Assembly: GCA_913049525.1 (NCBI GenBank)
Contig: CAJWYZ010000055.1
Location: 1 to 8,257 of the forward strand
Direction: 5' to 3'
From: an uncultured Fidelibacterota bacterium
GTDB lineage: Bacteria; Fidelibacterota; Marinisomatia; SCGC-AAA003-L08; D37C17
Length of the DNA stretch: 8,257 bases
The translations under genes and the position numbers were made by a program. The notes below the pieces were generated by a model that saw only the letters and a list, made by a program, of their open reading frames with translations, did not search any database and was not told the DNA's origin. The stretch's first letter is position 1; each line of letters starts with the position of its first letter. Shown piece after piece: positions 6,502 through 8,257 of this stretch.

Positions 6502-6506
6502 ATATG

Positions 6507-8257
6507 ATGATAAAGAAAAGTATAGAAATATCAGGACAGACACTTACCATTGAAACAGGACGAATGGCTAAGCAAGCCAGTGGCTCAGTATTGGTCACTT
6601 ATGGTGAAACGGTTGTACTTGTTGCGAGTACGGCCAATCAGGGAATTGAACCTAGTAGGGGATTTTTTCCACTTACAATTGATTATAGAGAAAAGTTTTA
6701 TGCATCTGGTAAAATCCCAGGAGGATTTTTCAAGCGTGAAGCAAGACCATCAGAAAAGGAAATTATTGGGTGTAGGTTGACAGATAGGCCTTTAAGGCCA
6801 TTATTCCCAAAAGGATTTTATAATGAGACTCAGGTTTTTATTACCGTACTATCCTTTGATGGTGAAAACAACGGAGATATATTGGGCACAATTGGCGCTT
6901 CTGCATCTTTGGCTATTTCGGATATTCCATGGGATGGTCCGGTAGCTTCTGTAAAAGTTGGACGAGTTAATGGTGAGTTGATTATTAATCCAACAAATTC
7001 GGTAATGGAAGAAAGTGATTTATCAATTATAATTTCAGGCACTAAAGATTCTGTTGTTATGGTTGAGGGTGAAGCAAATTTCATTAGTGAAGATGACTTC
7101 TTAACAGTAATTCAATATGGCCATGAAGCCATTAAAGATATTGTTAAATTGCAGGAAGAATTAGTCGCTGAATGTGGTAAAGCTAAACGTGAAATACCAG
7201 AAATTGAAGTTAACCAAGAGCTTAATGATGCGATTGATAAATTGATTGAAGGGAAAATAAGTGATCTAAATTCACCTAGAGAAAAAGCTGAACGTTATGA
7301 TGGTATCCGCAATTTTAAACAATCTATCGTTGATGCAATGTCTGAAGAATTTCCAGAAGATGAATCAGCGATTAAAGGATATATTGAAGATAAAATTAGC
7401 TTAGATTTACGTAAAATGACTTTAGATGGTACACGTGCAGATGGTAGAGATTACAAGACAGTTCGAGATATCACAATCGAAACATCTGTATTGCCCAGAA
7501 CACATGGGTCTTCTCTTTTTACTCGAGGAGAAACTCAGTCATTGGTTGTTGCTACACTTGGATCAAAACGAGACGAGCAAATGCTGGATAATATTGAAGG
7601 ATTAGGCTACAAAAAACATATGCTTCATTATAATTTTCCACCATATAGTGTTGGTGAAGCTCGACCTAAATTCAGCGTAAGTCGTAGAGAAATTGGACAT
7701 GGTAATCTCGCTGAGAGAGCTATAAAACCATCTCTTCCGGATTTTGAAGATTTTCCTTATACTATTCGTTTGGTATCAGAAATTCTTGAATCAAATGGCT
7801 CATCATCAATGGCTACAGTATGCGGTTCCTCTTTAGGATTAATGGATGCTGGCGTGCCAGTAAAAGCGCCAATTGCAGGTGTTGCAATGGGATTGATAAT
7901 GGAAGATGAAAATAATTACGCTATATTAACAGATATTCTTGGCACAGAAGATCATTTAGGTGATATGGATTTTAAAGTTGCCGGATCTCGAGATGGAATT
8001 ACAGCTATCCAAATGGATCTTAAAATTGATGGACTGCCTATTGATTTAATGCGGGAAGCATTACAACAAGCTAAAGAAGGCCGCATCCATATTTTAGATG
8101 TAATGAAAGAAGAGCTTGAAACACATCGGGATCGTCTTTCTATTCACGCTCCTAAAATAGGTCAATCATCTATTCCTGTAGATAGAATTGGAGATTTCAT
8201 TGGGCCTGGAGGTAAAAACATTAAAGCCATTAGTGCTGAGTATGAATGTGAAATTAG
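6507..8257 (+). CDS. pnp: Polyribonucleotide nucleotidyltransferase (PNPase), partial
   Basis: PNPase is a trimeric phosphorolytic 3'-5' exoribonuclease that also adds 3' tails. The frame is open to the window end, showing 583 residues of a protein usually ~700 long. The first RNase PH-like domain includes FFPLTIDY, IPGGFFKREARPSE and RLTDRPLRPLFP (about 53-102). A helical linker (about 235-305) follows. The second RNase PH domain starts at RADGRD (310) and includes YNFPPYSVGEARP, then SRREIGHGNLAERA. The catalytic Asp/Lys set is present as EDHLGDMDFK (Asp482, Asp488, Lys490, corresponding to E. coli 486/492/494). A KH domain begins with IGPGGKNI (GXXG at 566-569). The rest of the KH and the S1 domain lie past the edge. 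ATG 6507 is preferred over 6504 because of the Shine-Dalgarno spacing and the family N-terminus. The gap to rpsO is too short for the terminator or RNase III hairpin known between these genes in E. coli. Confidence 0.97.
   Translation, partial: MIKKSIEISGQTLTIETGRMAKQASGSVLVTYGETVVLVASTANQGIEPSRGFFPLTIDYREKFYASGKIPGGFFKREARPSEKEIIGCRLTDRPLRPLFPKGFYNETQVFITVLSFDGENNGDILGTIGASASLAISDIPWDGPVASVKVGRVNGELIINPTNSVMEESDLSIIISGTKDSVVMVEGEANFISEDDFLTVIQYGHEAIKDIVKLQEELVAECGKAKREIPEIEVNQELNDAIDKLIEGKISDLNSPREKAERYDGIRNFKQSIVDAMSEEFPEDESAIKGYIEDKISLDLRKMTLDGTRADGRDYKTVRDITIETSVLPRTHGSSLFTRGETQSLVVATLGSKRDEQMLDNIEGLGYKKHMLHYNFPPYSVGEARPKFSVSRREIGHGNLAERAIKPSLPDFEDFPYTIRLVSEILESNGSSSMATVCGSSLGLMDAGVPVKAPIAGVAMGLIMEDENNYAILTDILGTEDHLGDMDFKVAGSRDGITAIQMDLKIDGLPIDLMREALQQAKEGRIHILDVMKEELETHRDRLSIHAPKIGQSSIPVDRIGDFIGPGGKNIKAISAEYECEI

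Noticed and set aside
6550..6780. 76-codon + strand ORF in another frame of pnp
   Set aside because: The pnp frame in this interval encodes clear PNPase motifs, so this ORF is a frame shadow.
6830..7084. 84-codon antisense ORF opposite pnp
   Set aside because: It lies opposite uninterrupted PNPase coding sequence and has no recognisable motif.
1..8257. A novel defence, mobile or biosynthetic system
   Set aside because: Every gene from 437 on is a recognised housekeeping family in a known conserved order, with no transposase, integrase, direct repeats, CRISPR-like array or unknown gene; the only unidentified gene is the TPR fragment at the left edge.

Overview
This window is a conserved bacterial translation/RNA-metabolism operon on the + strand, with no sign of a mobile element, CRISPR array, tRNA or rRNA. 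The order is: tail of a TPR protein, a terminator-like hairpin, nusA, infB, rbfA, truB, ribF, rpsO, and pnp, which runs off the right edge. The DNA is AT-rich by eye. The order is the classic nusA-infB-rbfA-truB-ribF-rpsO-pnp cluster of many bacterial phyla. The PNPase and S15 motifs (GEARPKFSVSRREIGHGN in PNPase, KDHSGRRGL in S15) look more like Bacteroidota/Marinimicrobia-type (FCB group) proteins than proteobacterial ones. A low-GC FCB lineage, possibly a marine Marinimicrobia, is my best guess, at low confidence and without any database search.

Layout. Bases 2-322 hold the C-terminal ~106 residues of a tetratricopeptide-like protein. Bases 323-436 form the only sizeable gap. It contains a promoter-like sequence, a 9-bp GC-containing hairpin followed by a T-rich run, and the nusA ribosome binding site. 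From 437 onward the genes are tightly packed: nusA/infB are 2 nt apart, infB/rbfA overlap by 4 nt, rbfA/truB by 8 nt and truB/ribF by 22 nt. rpsO follows ribF after 24 nt and pnp follows rpsO after 9-12 nt. No internal terminator is visible, so all seven genes are probably co-transcribed. nusA, infB, rbfA, rpsO and pnp have a recognisable Shine-Dalgarno; truB and ribF, which start inside the upstream gene, do not and are probably translationally coupled.

How the genes work together. NusA modulates RNA polymerase pausing, termination and antitermination. IF2 delivers initiator tRNA to the 30S subunit. RbfA matures the 30S subunit. TruB makes pseudouridine 55 in tRNA. RibF makes FMN and FAD. 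S15 is an early 16S-binding protein of the 30S platform. PNPase degrades RNA. rimP, which usually precedes nusA, is absent here, and so are ylxR/ylxQ between nusA and infB.

The most noteworthy point is rbfA. The conserved reading frame clearly extends about 40 codons upstream of its first ATG/GTG/TTG codon, but that whole stretch has no canonical start. The best-placed start is an ATA at 4275 with a GGAG 6 nt upstream, arranged as ATAA across the infB stop, exactly where an ATGA overlap would normally lie. This is either a real non-canonical start or a single-base change or error. I found no evidence for a previously undescribed multi-gene system; this is a housekeeping region with a few local oddities.
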